Shown: positions 22,837 through 37,800 of the stretch, piece by piece
How positions within the stretch are numbered: position 1 is the first letter of the stretch
How the letters are laid out: every line of letters begins with the position of its first letter
Assembly: GCA_944989445.1 (NCBI GenBank)
Contig: CALYLW010000345.1
Location: 372,001 to 436,000, forward strand
Length of the DNA: 64,000 nt
DNA from: Ampullaceana balthica
Taxonomy: Eukaryota > Mollusca > Gastropoda > Lymnaeidae
Direction of reading: 5' to 3'
The notes under the pieces: model-generated
What the model saw: only the letters and a program-made list of their open reading frames with translations
The model's database searches: none
What the model was told of the DNA's origin: nothing
Made by a program: the position numbers and the translations under genes

Positions 22837-25800
22837 GTAAGTAATTTCCATTCAAATGATTTGTTTACTTTAAAATAAAAATATTTTGCATAAACATAAA
22901 TCATTATTTTTTTGTGGAAAAAAAAACAATAACAATAGTAAAAACTGTACAAATCCATGTAAAAAAAGGTGAGGTAATAAATGGAAGTTTCAAAAAGGCA
23001 ATCTATAACTTTTCATCATTTTTAATTGTATTTTGAATGAATTTAATGCATGAATTAAAAAAAACAACAACATCAAACAATATTATTATCCTCATCAAAA
23101 TTTTATATAATAAGGGCACACATTGGCCTGACAGGATGCCACAAAACAACGAATGTGTCAGCAAAAAGCCTTTTTCAGCTAAGAAACAAAAAAATAAAAT
23201 AAAATAAAATAAAACTTAACTGCAGTGTTATGTCATGAAATCTATTAACTTCATACCTTTCAAGGATTAGACAAGAATTTAATAAAATAGCATTTGTATG
23301 GTTCTGATGAAAATTATATAAGAATGGGTTCAGGTTTCTAAATTTACCTACATTATAATAAAATTGAAATTTTTTTAAATTTTGCACATACATTTAATTA
23401 GTTAACTTTGATTTCTATTTTTATTAACATAAATTTAATGAAAATGATGATTTAAAATAGTTAAATAACAATAACCTCTTAAACTAATTGGATATGAAAA
23501 TTTCATGTTTTTTTTTATTACTGTATTTACTCGCATGTAAGCTGAGTTTAGAACTATAAAACACAATTCTGAAATCAGGGTGTCGGCTTATATGCGCATT
23601 TAAAACAAAATGGACAGAAGGACACACACTAAAATGTATAATTTTTGTCTAAATAAATACTTCGTTAATCATCAGTTGTGAACAACTTATGAGCCGAGGT
23701 TCAGATATTGTTATAGCAAATAATGTTGAAAGAGCAGAACACGTTTTTGTGTCATTCCAAAAGGTAAATAAAATAGTATCTAACAGAAAAGTCTTTAAAG
23801 TAGCAATTTCTATGAACCAAAATATTAGACAATTGTATGGTCGGTTTATATGCAGGTTTTTGCAAAAACTGGCCATTTTAAAGCAGTTTCAGGTTGTCGG
23901 CTTATATGTGATGTAGGCTTATATGCGAGTAACTACGGTAAGAATTTGTACAAATATCAATGACTTATCATCGCAGAACCATTTTTAAAATTGTTTCTTT
24001 TTAAAAAAAAACAATTGAATAACAATTAGACTTTTGGCCAAATAGTAAGTATGGCTGATGCATCATGGAATGTTCATGTTTTCTTTTTAAAGCTATGATT
24101 ACTCTTCTTTTGACATTACTTTAAATTTTAGCATTACCTTTAAATTTTACAGATTATGACATCAAACCTCACTCCTTACTAAACAATTCTCTCATAATTC
24201 CCAAGATAAAATCACATGTTTCATATTTTATTATATTACCAATAAGATTTTTTTTAAAGTTATCTATAAAGGCCTCATATTCAGTAAGAGGTGTGATTTC
24301 AATCTAGCATGAAAATTTGATAATATAAATATAAGTTTACCATCACATATCAAATTCTTTTTAATGGCAAACTGGAATTTAATTTTCAAAATTTATTTCA
24401 TCACTAAAAAATATAAATAATATTTAAGTTTATATGTGTTAACAATAACAATACACCATGAATAGGTCAAAGCCCTGTTAGTATGATAGAAAAGTTTATA
24501 ATGAAAACTTGAGATTTACCTAGGACCATTAAGAAATTTGACACTTTTGACTTTTGAAATCTGAAAGATATTAAAATATTAATATTAAGCATTATATAAA
24601 TTTAAAATTAAAAGACTGTTTCATTTATATGTGAATGAGAAATACTGCATTTATCATAAAGCATGTTTTTAAAACTTTGAAAAGGCATAAAATGTAATTT
24701 GTTATTTTCATAATTAAATAACATTTTTTGTTAATTTCAACTTTGTTTTTTTTACCTCTCTTTGAGCAAAATATTTAAAAGTATCCAAGTGTTTTTGGTC
24801 CCATTATCCTATAAAATAATTGTATTAAATAAAATAAATGCAGAAAATGTTCGAAATAAGCTTGACCACATACATTATTTATTCACTTTTTAAAATAAAT
24901 TAAGATATTTGTGACTTCAGTAAAATACATTTTAAAATGATTTTTTAAAATGTATGGTAATAATTAAGCCTTTGTTTATACATGTATTTGTTTAATACAT
25001 TTATTTGATAATAAGAGGAAGAATTCTTAATTGAAAAAAAAAGATTTTTCAGATAGTTCATATTAGCTCATTATTTTTTTTAATTAAGTGTTAAAAAATA
25101 AATACCTTATGTCTAACAAAAGATTTTAAATTTTAATTTTTGTCTAATGTATCCTGAATTATTCCTGATAAAATGTTTAAATTTTTTTACTAAATCGTTA
25201 TTAGAGAATTTTTCTTGAATATGTTTTAATTAAATACATAATTGAAAGCCAACTCTCTATATTTTTTCAGTTTGATACACTTCTTGTGGAGAGTCGACAA
25301 GCTGCTACAGTAGTTTTAATGCTGGGAAGCCCAGAAGAAGATGTCCAATCCAAAGCTTGTGAAGCTATTTATAAGTTTGTTGATAAATGTAAGTAGGCAA
25401 ATATATCCTTGACAAATATTAGTCAACCATCTTAAAAGATAGAATAACTTTATTTTTAATATAAAATATGGATCTTTGATGTGAACTTGGTAAAAATCAC
25501 ATTAGAAATGCCAGTGAAATTAAACATCTTAAGTCATTTTAAAAAGTCTAACTAAATATTATATACACAGTTGTTTGAAAAGATATACAAATATAGTGTA
25601 TTTTGTAAGCTTTAATAATAAACTGTATATCATTTGTATCATTTTTATTTAGAAATGTTCATGTTTATTGAATTACAATGTATTATAATTTTCAGGTGAT
25701 GAAAACAAAAAATTGCTCTTAGACTTGGATGCCATCGACCCGCTGTTAGGGCTGATAGTTGGGCCTGACAGAATTGTTCGCAGACACGCTATAATGGCTC

Positions 25801-28800
25801 TTGGGGTCATGTGTGCACATAGTAAGTAAGATTAGGTGTGCACATAATAAGTTAGATTAGGTGCGCACATAGTAAGTAAGATTATGTCTAACTAAACTGA
25901 TTTTGTGTGCTTTACAAGAATAACAGGGGGGCTACTTGACTGTTAATTTTATATTGTTTTAAACTTCCAGTTGATGTTCGCAAAGCCTTGAGGAAAAGAC
26001 CAGAATCAACAAATGCGTTAGTTGGCTTACTTTACGAGGAGGGTAAGAAATCTTATGCTAACTTGTAAAAGCTTTTTAAATTTATATTTAAAAATTTTAA
26101 TTTAAATTAAAATGTATTAAAAAGAGTATAGAAATATTTTATTGATAAAATCCAATGTATCTATTAAATCCTTATATTTTATTAATTTTATTTTTAGATA
26201 ACAACTTTGGTGTTTTGATAACCTTTGATAATGTTTGTTTTATTCCTAGATATCAATATATTGTCATTATTTCATTAATGTTATTTTATGTGTTTATTTT
26301 GTTAAAAGAAAGTTAATGTTCCAGAATTTAACCCTTAGAATAATTAAAAATCAAATTTTATTTATTAGATAACATAAAGTTTGAAAAGTAAATTTGTTTT
26401 TAGGATTAAACTAATTCTTTCATGAATATTTAAATGTGACAAATTATTTTTAGTCTTTGATTTTTAGGCTCATTATTTAGTAGATTATATGTTATGACGA
26501 GGAGCATGTTAATAATTTTCTTCTGATTTCCAAAATTAAAATGAAATCATTATTAAAATAGATTTTTAAAAAACCTTTTAAGATGACCAAGTTATACATG
26601 AGTTTGCTGCTCTTGCACTGTCCTTGATGGCCACAGAATTCACCAGCAAAGTGGCCATTCAGGCAGCTAATGGAATGGACCCTTTAATAAATTTGCTGAG
26701 CTCTAATGATCCTGATGTCCAGAAAAATGTAATAGAGACAATAGCCCAGTTGGTGATGGTAGGTTTGTTTAATGGGGTTAATGATTTTAAGAGGATTGCA
26801 TTTACCATTTTTAATAAATGATCCCCTTTAATACTTTAGTTGATTAAACTAAGAGATATGACATTTGCTTTGTAAAAAAAAATGTTTTTAAAAATCTTAA
26901 CAGGACTACAAATCACGAGCCAGTGTTAGAGAACACAATGGATTGCAGCCAATTCTTAACTTGGTCAAATCTGAATATGCCATCATTCAACGCCTAGCCT
27001 TGTTGGCACTTGATAGGCTTACTCAAGACAGTAAGTTATTAATTTCATTTACCTTTCTTCTAAAACAGTTCAATCTGTTATGTTGTTGTTCGTCTGTCGT
27101 GGTCGACGATGACCACTCTCATCATATTTGCTGGGCCGCCACATGTGTCCTCTGGTGGCTTATTAACCCTATTTTGGCACAAAAAAGGCGTCCGCATGTC
27201 GGACAAGAAATGGATGCTGTCCCTTCAGGAGCGTTTTGGATACGTTCCTTTCTGGCTTGACGTTTTAACTTGGCAGCCTGTTGTCTATTAGCGTCACAGA
27301 CAGCTGCACCATTCCAAATCATAGAGCGCCAGTGGGCTCGGTTACTGGCTGCTGCTTCCCAGGAGTCATGTTCGATGGTGAAGGCCTTCAGAGCGGTTTT
27401 AAGTGCATCCTTGTAGCGCTTACGTGGACCTCCGCGTGCTCTATGCCCTTTCTGTAAGCTCACCATAGAAGAGCCTCTTGGGGAGGCGATGGTCGGGCGT
27501 GCGCACTAGATGCCCCGCCCAGCGTAGTTGGCTTTGCATGAGGCTAGTGTGGATGCTGAGGAGTCCTAACATGGCTAATATTTCGGTGTCTGGAACTTTT
27601 TCCTGCGATTTTATATTGAGAATTTTTCTAAGGCTTTTGGTGTGGAAGTGGTTCAGCAACCTTGCATGGCGTTGGTATACAGTCCAAGTTTCACATGCAT
27701 ATAATAAGGTGGGGAGCACTACAGCTCTGTATACTTTTAGTTTTGTTTGGGTGCAGATTCCCCTTCTGTTCCAGACACTGTCATGCAATCTACCGAATGC
27801 TGCACTGGCCTTTGAGATTCTCGAGTTCACCTCGTCATCAATATTGGCCTTCTGGGACAGTGTGCTGCCAAGGTAGGTAAAGCGGCTCACTGTGTTGATT
27901 TTGTTGCCGTTGATGAATATGTTAGGCTCAGTATAGGATTTGCCCAGGGGCCGGCTGGTATAACACTTCTGTCTTCTTTGTGCTGATGGTGAGCCCAAAG
28001 TTAGAGCACGCACTGGAAAATTTATCAGCACTTAGTTGCAGTTGTGCTTCAGAGCCCGTGTTAAGGGCACAATCATCAGCAAAAAGAAGGTCCAGGATGC
28101 TGTCTGATTTGACCTTTGTCTTAGCTTTAAGCCTCCTGAGGTTGAACAGACGACCATCAGTGCGATACCTAAAGTTCATGCCTACATTGCTATTCCTGAA
28201 GGCCTCTGTAAGCATGGCTGAGAACATAAGGCTGAACAATGTTGGGGCCAGAACACAGCCTTGCTTAACGCCATTTGTGACAGGGAATGGTTTAGAGACC
28301 TCTCCGTTGTTCTGGACTCGAGCCTGCATGCCATCATGAAATTGCCTTACAATGGCTATATACTTATTTGGACACCCATACTTGGCCATAATCCTCCATA
28401 GGCCCTCTCTGCAGACTGTGTCAAAGGCTTTCGTCAGGTCTATGTTGTAAATGGAAAATAGGTCCATATTCTGCTCTTGACACTTTTCCTGCGATTGCCT
28501 TGCTGCAAAAATCATGTCAATGGTCCCACGTTCTTTCCGGAAACCACATTGGCTTTCTGGTAAAAGACCCTGATCTAGATGTGCATTTAGGTGATTTAGG
28601 AGAATTCTGGCGAGTATTTTTCTTGCAATTGATAGCAGTGAAATTCCACGATGATTATCGCAGGCTTGGTGGTTCCCTTTTTGCTTGTACAAGTGGACTA
28701 TAGAGGCATCTTTAAAATCCTGGGGGACAGCCTCTTGCTGCCACATCATTAGGAAGATTTCATGCATTGCCAGGTTAATTGGTACTTGAGGGAGGCGACT

Positions 28801-31800
28801 GATAGCATCTTCATTAATACTTGAGTTGCTGTTTAGGACAGCATGAAAGTGTTCAGCCCAGCGCTCAAGAATCTTCTCCCCGTCAGTAATTAGATATGTC
28901 CCGTCAGCACTGAGAAGCGGGGATGAATTAGACGTTGTGGGTCCATACACTTCCTTAAGGGCGTTGTAAAAATTCTTCATATCATGCCTGTCTGCATATT
29001 GTTGAATCTCATCAGCTTTCTTGTTTAGCCATGAGTCTCGCATCCAGCGAAGTTTTTGTTGTATGATGCGGCGTATGCTATTATATGAGTCCTTTACGGT
29101 TGAAGACTTGGGCATTGCTGATGTGTCTTTTGTGGAGTTGATGTTTCTCTGCCAACATTTGCTTGATTTCGTCGCAATTGTCATCGAACCAGTCTTGGTG
29201 CTTTCTCGTCGCGGGTCCAAGGATTTGGGAGGATGTGCTGTAGATTAGATCTCTAAAGTTCGTCCAAACAGTCTCAATGTTCGTATTGTTTAGAGTGGTG
29301 GATCTCAGTTTGCCCTCCAGGGCTGTCTCCAGATATTGTTTATTACTTGCACAGTTTAGCTTTGTGATGTTTAGCCGTTTTAGGGTTTTCCTTCCTTGGG
29401 GCCATCTTTTGGGCTGAATGCGTATATTAAGTTTGGAGATGATGAGACGATGGTCTGTCCAGCATTCATCACCGCAGAGCGATTTGGTCACACGAACGTC
29501 TTGTCTATCGTTTCTTCCTTGTGATGATGCAGTCTATTAAAGTGCCAGTGCTTGGAGCGAGGGTGCATCCATGAGGTCCTGTTTCTTGTGGGAAGACTGA
29601 ATACTGTGTTAGTAATCAACAAGTCATGTTCAACACATGTCTGAAGCAACAGGAGACCATTGCTATTACACCGGCCCACTCCATGTTTTCCTATCGCACC
29701 GTCCCAAAGAGCGTCGTCGCAGTCCCACTCTTGCATTAAAGTCACCAAGTATGACAAGCTTATCAGTAGAAGGAATGTTGGCGATGATAGAGTGAAGGTC
29801 CTCGTAAAACCTGGATTTCACTTCATCAGGGTTTGTCATTGTTGGGGCATAGCAGCTGATGATGTTAAAATATTTCTTCCCAGCCAACAGAGGCAGTCTC
29901 ATCGTCATTAGTTTGTCATTTATGCACTTTGGAGGACTAGCGAGTTTGCATACTAATGATGTCTTCATGACAAAGCCAACACCGGCCTCACGGCGTTCAT
30001 CGCTCCCTCTGCCACTCCCAGAAGAAGGTGTAGCCGGAGCCTCTTTCACTTAGTTCGCCCTCTCCTGGTAAACGGGTCTCGCTGAGAGCGGCAATGTCGA
30101 CATCATATCTTGAAAGTTCGTGGCCCACCAGGGCAGTCCTCCGTTGGGGTCTGTTAGTTTCATCTCTGTCCATTAGTGTGCGCACATTCCATGTGCCCAG
30201 GGTGAGAGGAATAGTCCTCGGCTTCTTCTTTAGTTTGCGACCGCAGAAATTAGGGTCCCCCGCCAGCTGCGGTAGTCTGGCCAGGGAAGATTTGAGCAGG
30301 CAATGTTTAGGGCACCTATTCTAGCCCCTTCCTCATGCCATGGAGGTGAGCAGTGCATTCCTAAAGAGGGCTGCTCAGTCGCTCAGGGGGCTGCCAGACA
30401 CCACTGCTGCTCAGTGTCAGTGGTGAACGACCCTATGGCCTGAACCGCCTGCATGCAGGTTTGTGAATACGGCTGCCAGTGTACCCTCACCTGCCGCTTC
30501 GCCACTTGCCTGTCGCTACAGGGCTTTGGAATGAATCGATGATGATGATGAGAGTGACTTGCGCTGTGACTTTGTTTAAAGTGAGGAAGATTCGCGCAAC
30601 ACGTCGACCTCACTATCTCGCCCAAAACCATCTGATCCAGCAGCAAGACGTTGTCGAGACAGCTGGGAATGGAGTTGGGTGCAGTGGATGACCAGGACGT
30701 CCTATGTGTCTCGTCATGCTCTTAGCACTTCCACAATGCTTTGCTGTGTATCGCCTCTTGCCCGTTGGCCCATAGTAGAATCAGCGCGCAGGCAGCCGAA
30801 AACCAGTCTTCACATGCTGGGATAGACAAATCCCACTTCGCCGTGGGTTTTTATCCCATCGGTTTACCCTCACCTGGTTTAGCGGGTCAGTCGATACCGT
30901 TTACCGGGGTGTGGCCGCTATGCATGCTACAGCTACTTGGAGCCACAGGTGAGAGTTGAGTGCCAGGTGGGGACCAAAGGTGGCGAACTACCCCAGGAGG
31001 AGTACGACTGCTCCCCATCCAGAGGTGCTACCCCTCCCATGGACACCCCATACACCCCATAATAAATATTATTTTATAAACATTTCATGATTATGTGCAT
31101 CTGGTCTGCAAATTTCTGAATCAAACTATTTGGTATCAGAAATTTTGAAGCACCAAAATATAATTTATTAATAAAATCAATCATTTTCAGTAGAAATATC
31201 GAGTTGTGGTGGTGAAATCAACTTTTTATGTAAGCAAATGTTTAGTTTTTTTTTCAAGGTTTCCCTTTTTTTATAGGTTTACTCATGTTAAACAGTTTTT
31301 TAAATTAAAAATAATGTCTACATATTTGTTTTTCTGAATTGCTTTCCTTTAACCAGTTTCAAGCTTTCAACAATCATTAATGATTTATCTGTTCTTTGGC
31401 AGATAATTTGTTGAACCAAATGAGGGAATCTAATTGAAATGTGGCTGTCAGCAAAAAATAAACATTTAGTTGTTTTAGTGCTATTATATTGATGTAAACA
31501 AAATCCTAAGCACTAAACCATTCCACAGGTGAAAATAGGCGAGCCTTGAGAGAAATTGATGCAATAACCAAACTACTGGACATCTTGGCTCAACCTACTC
31601 TAAATGACCTACATGTGATGGTTGTCATGGTGTTATCCAATCTCCTAGAAGATCCAGAATGTTTAGAGGTAGCATTAGAAATTTTGTTGAACAAATAATA
31701 ATTATTTTTAAAGAGCCACCTTTTTAAGCCTGCCTTATAAATAAATGCCATCTATACTCCAGGTATTCAAAGAATTTTTGTTTATATTAATGATATAACT

Positions 31801-34800
31801 TGTGAGATAAGTAAATTTTAATCAAGGTCAAATAATATTTTTATGTTATCATTACACCTGAGTGGATAGGGTCAGTCAGGTAAGGATTAAGTTTTTATGA
31901 AAAAATAACTTCATTTTAAAAAAAAATTTCTGATAGCAATGATGGTATAAGTGTAGTGCTAAAACTACTTAAGCCACACTCATTTTAGATAATCTAGTTC
32001 AATTATTGTTTTTGTTGAGAAATTATCTGTTTTATTTGCTGGGTTGTTAAAATAATGGATCTAGTTACACAGGTTTTGGCTCAGGGGCCACTTAATGGTA
32101 GCGAATTATAGCAGCAGGCAACACCATTTAAAATTATTGTATTTTTTGAAAGTTTACAGCCAAAATAGTTTGGGGTGATGTTTGAGATTGAACTCCTTAA
32201 ATGTGGCAATCATTTCATGATACTGTAAACACACTGCTTTTTTGCCTGTATTACCAAAAAAAATATTTGTTTGACCATTCTTCATTAAACACACTGCATT
32301 CCTCACCAATTTTTGGTTGGTTCATGGCCCCAATTAATTTGGAACTTTAAAAAAATTTACTGTTGCCATAATTGAAATAATAAAATTGAAATAAAACTTA
32401 CCAACCAGGAAAAGTGCACATTCGCACTTGACGTAGCCGCATTAATGGAAAACACTAGATGAACTTTCGCTCACAGACATGAAGCAAATCTCATTCTAAT
32501 GCAGGTTTTCTGAATGTCTTGTCAGGCTACAAAAACTTTGTGGTGGGCCGCATGTGGCCTGCGAGCCGCACTTTGCTCACCCCTCATTTGCATCCAAATT
32601 TTTCAGTTCATCAAAAAGTTATGAAAATTTAACAGATATGGTTGATGCTGACAAAAATTTGAATCAATTGCTCAATTGCTTTTAGGACTTCATTTGCATT
32701 TAACTGACTACAGCCAAATTAATTGAGAATAAAGCTGATGAGAACATTACCCTATTGTCTTTACACCTGATTATAATGTTAAGTTGTTGTAATGTTGATG
32801 AACAGCTTGTGAGGGACAATGGAGGACTAAAGCGTTTTGTTGCACTTATCACTGACCAAACACTTCCAGAAGATGAACAGAAAAGGGAAGGCAAAAAATC
32901 TGCATCAAGAACAGGCAAGAAAAGTGCTAAAGATAGTAAGTATAAAATGTAGTTTGGCAAACTACAGGTAAGCTTTTTTGTAAATGTTTACAAATATATT
33001 TCTTTGATCTCGGATGGCATGAAGAATCATTTTTTAAAAATTATTGCATATTTGTATGTGGCTATGCACTTATGAATATATAAAATTAAGATCTCCATAA
33101 GCATTCCTTGTAGGGATTTCACAACAATTTTATAGAAGTTCTAGTTTACTTTACTAAAATGTTTTCTGAGTTTTTAAAACTAAATTGTATGTCTTTGATT
33201 CTCTACAGTTAAACAGAAATACATTTTAAAATAATGCATGCTATGTAAATTAACACATGTATTGCCAAAAGAATTCATAACCATTGACATTTTTATTAAA
33301 TAGAATTTTTTCAAAAACTTAATTGTTCAGATCAAACAAAGCTGTGCTGATTTTTTAATATAATTTTTAGTGGGGACATATAACAAAGTTTTGTTTTAAA
33401 ATAAAATTGTATTTTGTAATATTTTGTAAATAATAACATAATATTTCAATTGTTGCAGCTAAAGGTAGAAAGGAGGAGGAGGTCAGAGAAGACGCAAATC
33501 TCGGTGGAGACTGCATCATCCCCACTTTACCTGACGTCAAAGTGTGTGCTGCCAAAGCCATAGCCAGATCAGCTAGAAATAGTGAGTCGAGAGATATTTC
33601 TTCATAGGAATTTGTGTGAACACAGTGACTCATATTTCTTAAAATTGAGCTTTGAATTTTACTGCTAACTGATAATAGATTTTCAACAGTTAATGAAGCT
33701 AAGTTAATTATTATTGACCAACTCTAAGGTGAGAACCGTAAGCTGTTGCACGACCAAGAGGCAGAGAAGTTGCTTATTTCACTACTGTCACATGACTCGA
33801 CAGACGTGCAAGCATCTGCGGCTCTTGCTCTGGGTGTCATAAGTGAGAATCTTAGCTCCAGGGATTCCATCAAGGAATGGGGTAAAGAGTTTATTTTTTT
33901 GGGACGTCTGAAAGTAGCTGTTTAAGTAAAAATTGTGTGCCTTACTGGGTTTAGAATGCTTAATGTGCTTGGGTTTGTTACAGCTTAGTAGGATAACTGG
34001 GTGTTTATATTTAATATGGTAAATTAGAAAACTAGAGGGGACTTATCGAACTAAGCTTTTAAGACTTTATTTAATTAAAATCATAGGTATGTTGTTATGC
34101 TCAATACATTAATTTATTTTTCAGTTACTACCCTATTTTATTTAATTTTAAAATATTCATTGTAACACATTTTGTGAATGCTCTAAATTACTCTGTTGGT
34201 AATGTTATCCCATATAACAACAAGCAACAAACTTTTGGTATCTATCAGGAGGGATTCCACCCCTTGTGAAATTACTTAATTCAGACAATGGTGATGTCAA
34301 GGAGGCTGTCACATTAGCTTTGGCCAATGTGACAACATCAAACAACAGAAATTGCCTGTGAGTTTGTATGCTCTCCTCACCTAGTGCTCAATTACTATTG
34401 AAACAAATATATTATATGTCAGTTCAATGCAATTTATTTGTTACATTTTAAAGCAATCTTTATTTCAACATTAATAATATCATTCAAATTTCTTTACTAA
34501 ACATGCAAGGGAAAATTTTATATTGTAGATGAGGTAAATAAATTTGCCTACGTGAAAACGATTAAATGCAATTCTCTTCTAAGAAATTAGACCTGCTAAA
34601 TTATGTTTTTGATTACAATTGCTTCAAGAATTTGTGTTGCATGAAAATTTAGACTATTGTGAATTTTCTTTTTTAATATTTTATTAGTTTTGGTTTGGGT
34701 TTTAAAAAAATAATTTTTTCTTTAGGGAAGTGTGCAAGCTTGGAGGTATTGAAGGCCTACTTGTCTGCTTGGGTGAAGTTAGGGAAGAAGTTGTGGCCAA

Positions 34801-37800
34801 TGCTGCATGTGCACTAACAAACCTGGCACAAGATGAGGGACTCAGATCGATGGCACAAGCTAAAGGCGTGGTGCCCGCTCTAATCCATCCCCTGAGCTCA
34901 CAGTGAGTGAAATCTCCTTAAATTAAGTTCATTGAGATTACAGGTTTTGGAAAAGGTGGTTTGATGGGTGGCCAGTCATTTAAATACAATGCATGTTGCC
35001 AGCTTGTTCTCTCCCCATGAGTTGTGGAAGCATAACTAGAACTCTCCTAAACCTTGGATGTAGTAAATGTTGTAGCCTACTCAAACTATGTCATTCATGG
35101 TACTGGTTTTTAATTCAGAAGCTCACTATGAAATTAAGTGAAGCAAAAAAAAATTACATTTAATTTGAAATAAAACAACAACAGTGTTATCATAAATTGA
35201 TTACGAATAAAGTTAGTTGTTTCACAGATCTCAGACAAGTGTGAATTGTTGCCTCAAAACTATTACAAAAATAATTTATTCTTACTTATAATAAAATCAC
35301 GACTGACTTAAAACAGAATCTAACTTAAAATACAGAAAACACTTTGAGATACCTGGCTATTCATCATCTGTTACCATTGAAATGTATAAATATAAGGGCT
35401 GTGGAAATTAACAATTAATAAATCGATTAATCGTTACAATTTTTAATCAATTAAAATTAATTAATTAATTAAATTTAAATTTAAAATTAATTAATATTAA
35501 AATTTAAGAGAGTTTTCTAATTTTTTTTCTCTCCAATTTATTTATAATTTATATATTTTGTTACTTACATACTTTTCCCTCGCATTATTATTATTTATTT
35601 AGACCTGCATAAGTAAACAAAAAGAATTTTCTGCTTATTTCTTGCATAGCCGAACGAATTTGCTGTGTTACGTCACAAAATTTGGGAGCCATTGAATTAC
35701 TGCGACTTAACCAATTTTGCGAAATAATAAATCGCAACTTAACGGGATCTATATATGCTTTATAAAAATGTAATTAATCAAAATCAAACAAATTTTTTTA
35801 AACAGTACCAGCCCTAAAATAAATACCGGTATTGTATATATTATTAAGAATTTATATTTACAACCAATGAGTGATCTTGGTAAATCATCGATCTAGGTTT
35901 TTAAGAAAATACAATAATTTTTAATGAAATGCGTTTGGAAGGAATTTATTTCATGATAACACAGATAATGAAGTCATTTACCCTATACAAAAATGTTACA
36001 TAAGTAGGGTTTATCATTTTTTTATCTTGCTTTTCCTTTTAGCAATACTAATGTACAAAGTAAAGTTGCCCTGGCAGTTTCTGCATTTGCTTGTGATGCT
36101 GAGTCTAGGCAAGAGGTAATGTGACAATTTAAACATGAAATAGTTACTGTGTATTTGAATAGCATCTCCATCCTGTTATATTAATATTAAGACTAATCAT
36201 CTTTACTTTTAAGATTAAAACAAAACAAGAAAACTAGCTGACTCAACATAAAATCATCCTTTGGAAATTGAAAAATAAACATTTAAAAAATGCTGTGAAT
36301 AAATTTTATTAACAGATTACAACACTATTTCAAAAATTATTTTAGTTTCGTGAATGTGGTGGCCTTGAGCCCCTAGTGCTACTCCTGCACTCTGGCAATG
36401 AAGAAGTCAGGCGGAATGCAGCATGGGCCATAACTGTTAGCGGCGTGGATGAGCCAACAGCATCAGAGATATGTAAACTAGGGTGAGGCTGTTACAAAAA
36501 ACAACCGTTATGCTGAATGGTTTGGGGTTTGACATCTGAAAAAATGTAAAAGTTACAAGGCTGCATCATAAAATGGTGTTGTTGTTTTTTTGGTGAAATG
36601 GCAAGCCTAATTTCTATTAATTTTAGAAAGATAGAAAAAGAACATATTTCTCTAGTTTCCTTGCGATCTTATCTTCTTTCTTACATCCTTAGAACCTAAT
36701 TTAATTATGTTCCTGCTGAAATTTAGTTCCAGTTTCATTCTCACCATTCTTCCATTTATGTTCAATAAAGTAATAATCAATAACAAGTTTTAGCATATTT
36801 TTAGGTTTAGGGTTTGGCTAGACAAAGGATACCTAGAATACCAATATGGTTATTATTTAAATACATTTCTTTTAGAACAAATAAAAACATCGGTCAATTT
36901 TAAAAAAATTTGTTTAACATTGCTAATGTCTTTCTATTTAATTTCCAGTGGGCTGCAAATTTTACAAGAGATCCTGTCATCTGCTTCCAGACAAAATCCA
37001 TTTATAGAAGCAGCCCTTCAGAGATTGCTGGACAGTAATTTATCAGCTAAATTTTCATTGTACAATCATCTGGGTAGGTTTTAAGCATTTTAAAATTAAT
37101 TTCAATTCAGCTCAGTGCTTCATATTATTTTGCTAATATCGATTTTAAAAAAAAGTGGAAATCAGATTTCCTGAGTGGTGGATGTAAATGGAAAGAAATT
37201 CAAAAACTAAATTTTTATTTACAATAGCACTTAACTGTTCACATTCTATTATTTTGTCAACTAGATGCATCTATAAAAATATGTATAAGTAATGGTGACA
37301 CTGACAGCCTTTTTTGTGCTGTATGAAAAATGTAAAACTTTTTAAAAGTTTTTCTTTTTAATCAATGAAACAGATGTTTATTTATATAAACTGAAATAGA
37401 TAAACATAAGTGAAACAGCTGCATTTGGAATATAATAAAGTCAGTTTTGGGGGCTGATACGCACAAATTGTACATAGAGACTGTGAAAAAATAATATCTC
37501 AGATTTATTATAAACGTTAATTTATTACAAACTTACAGACTACAGCCATCTATCCAAATCAACAAGAGTTTTAAACGTTTACTAGCACTTTAGACTTTGC
37601 TTTATCAGCACACTCAATTCTTTTCTCAATGCAGTCTCCTTTACTCCTAAGAATATTTATTAAAATACAACATTGATATGTTAAAAAATCCCAATATAAG
37701 CACTACTTTGATAATTATTTTTATGTGTACAATTCTTCATAAAACTAACTAAAAATGTGTTCCCTAAAATAACTTATGTTATTTTTTTATCCCTCTGAAA

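Noticed and set aside
30383..30691. Overlapping frames of 70-87 codons on both strands in the LINE 5' part
   Set aside because: GC-rich non-coding sequence leaves chance frames; no motif, and they conflict with the LINE reading direction or frame.
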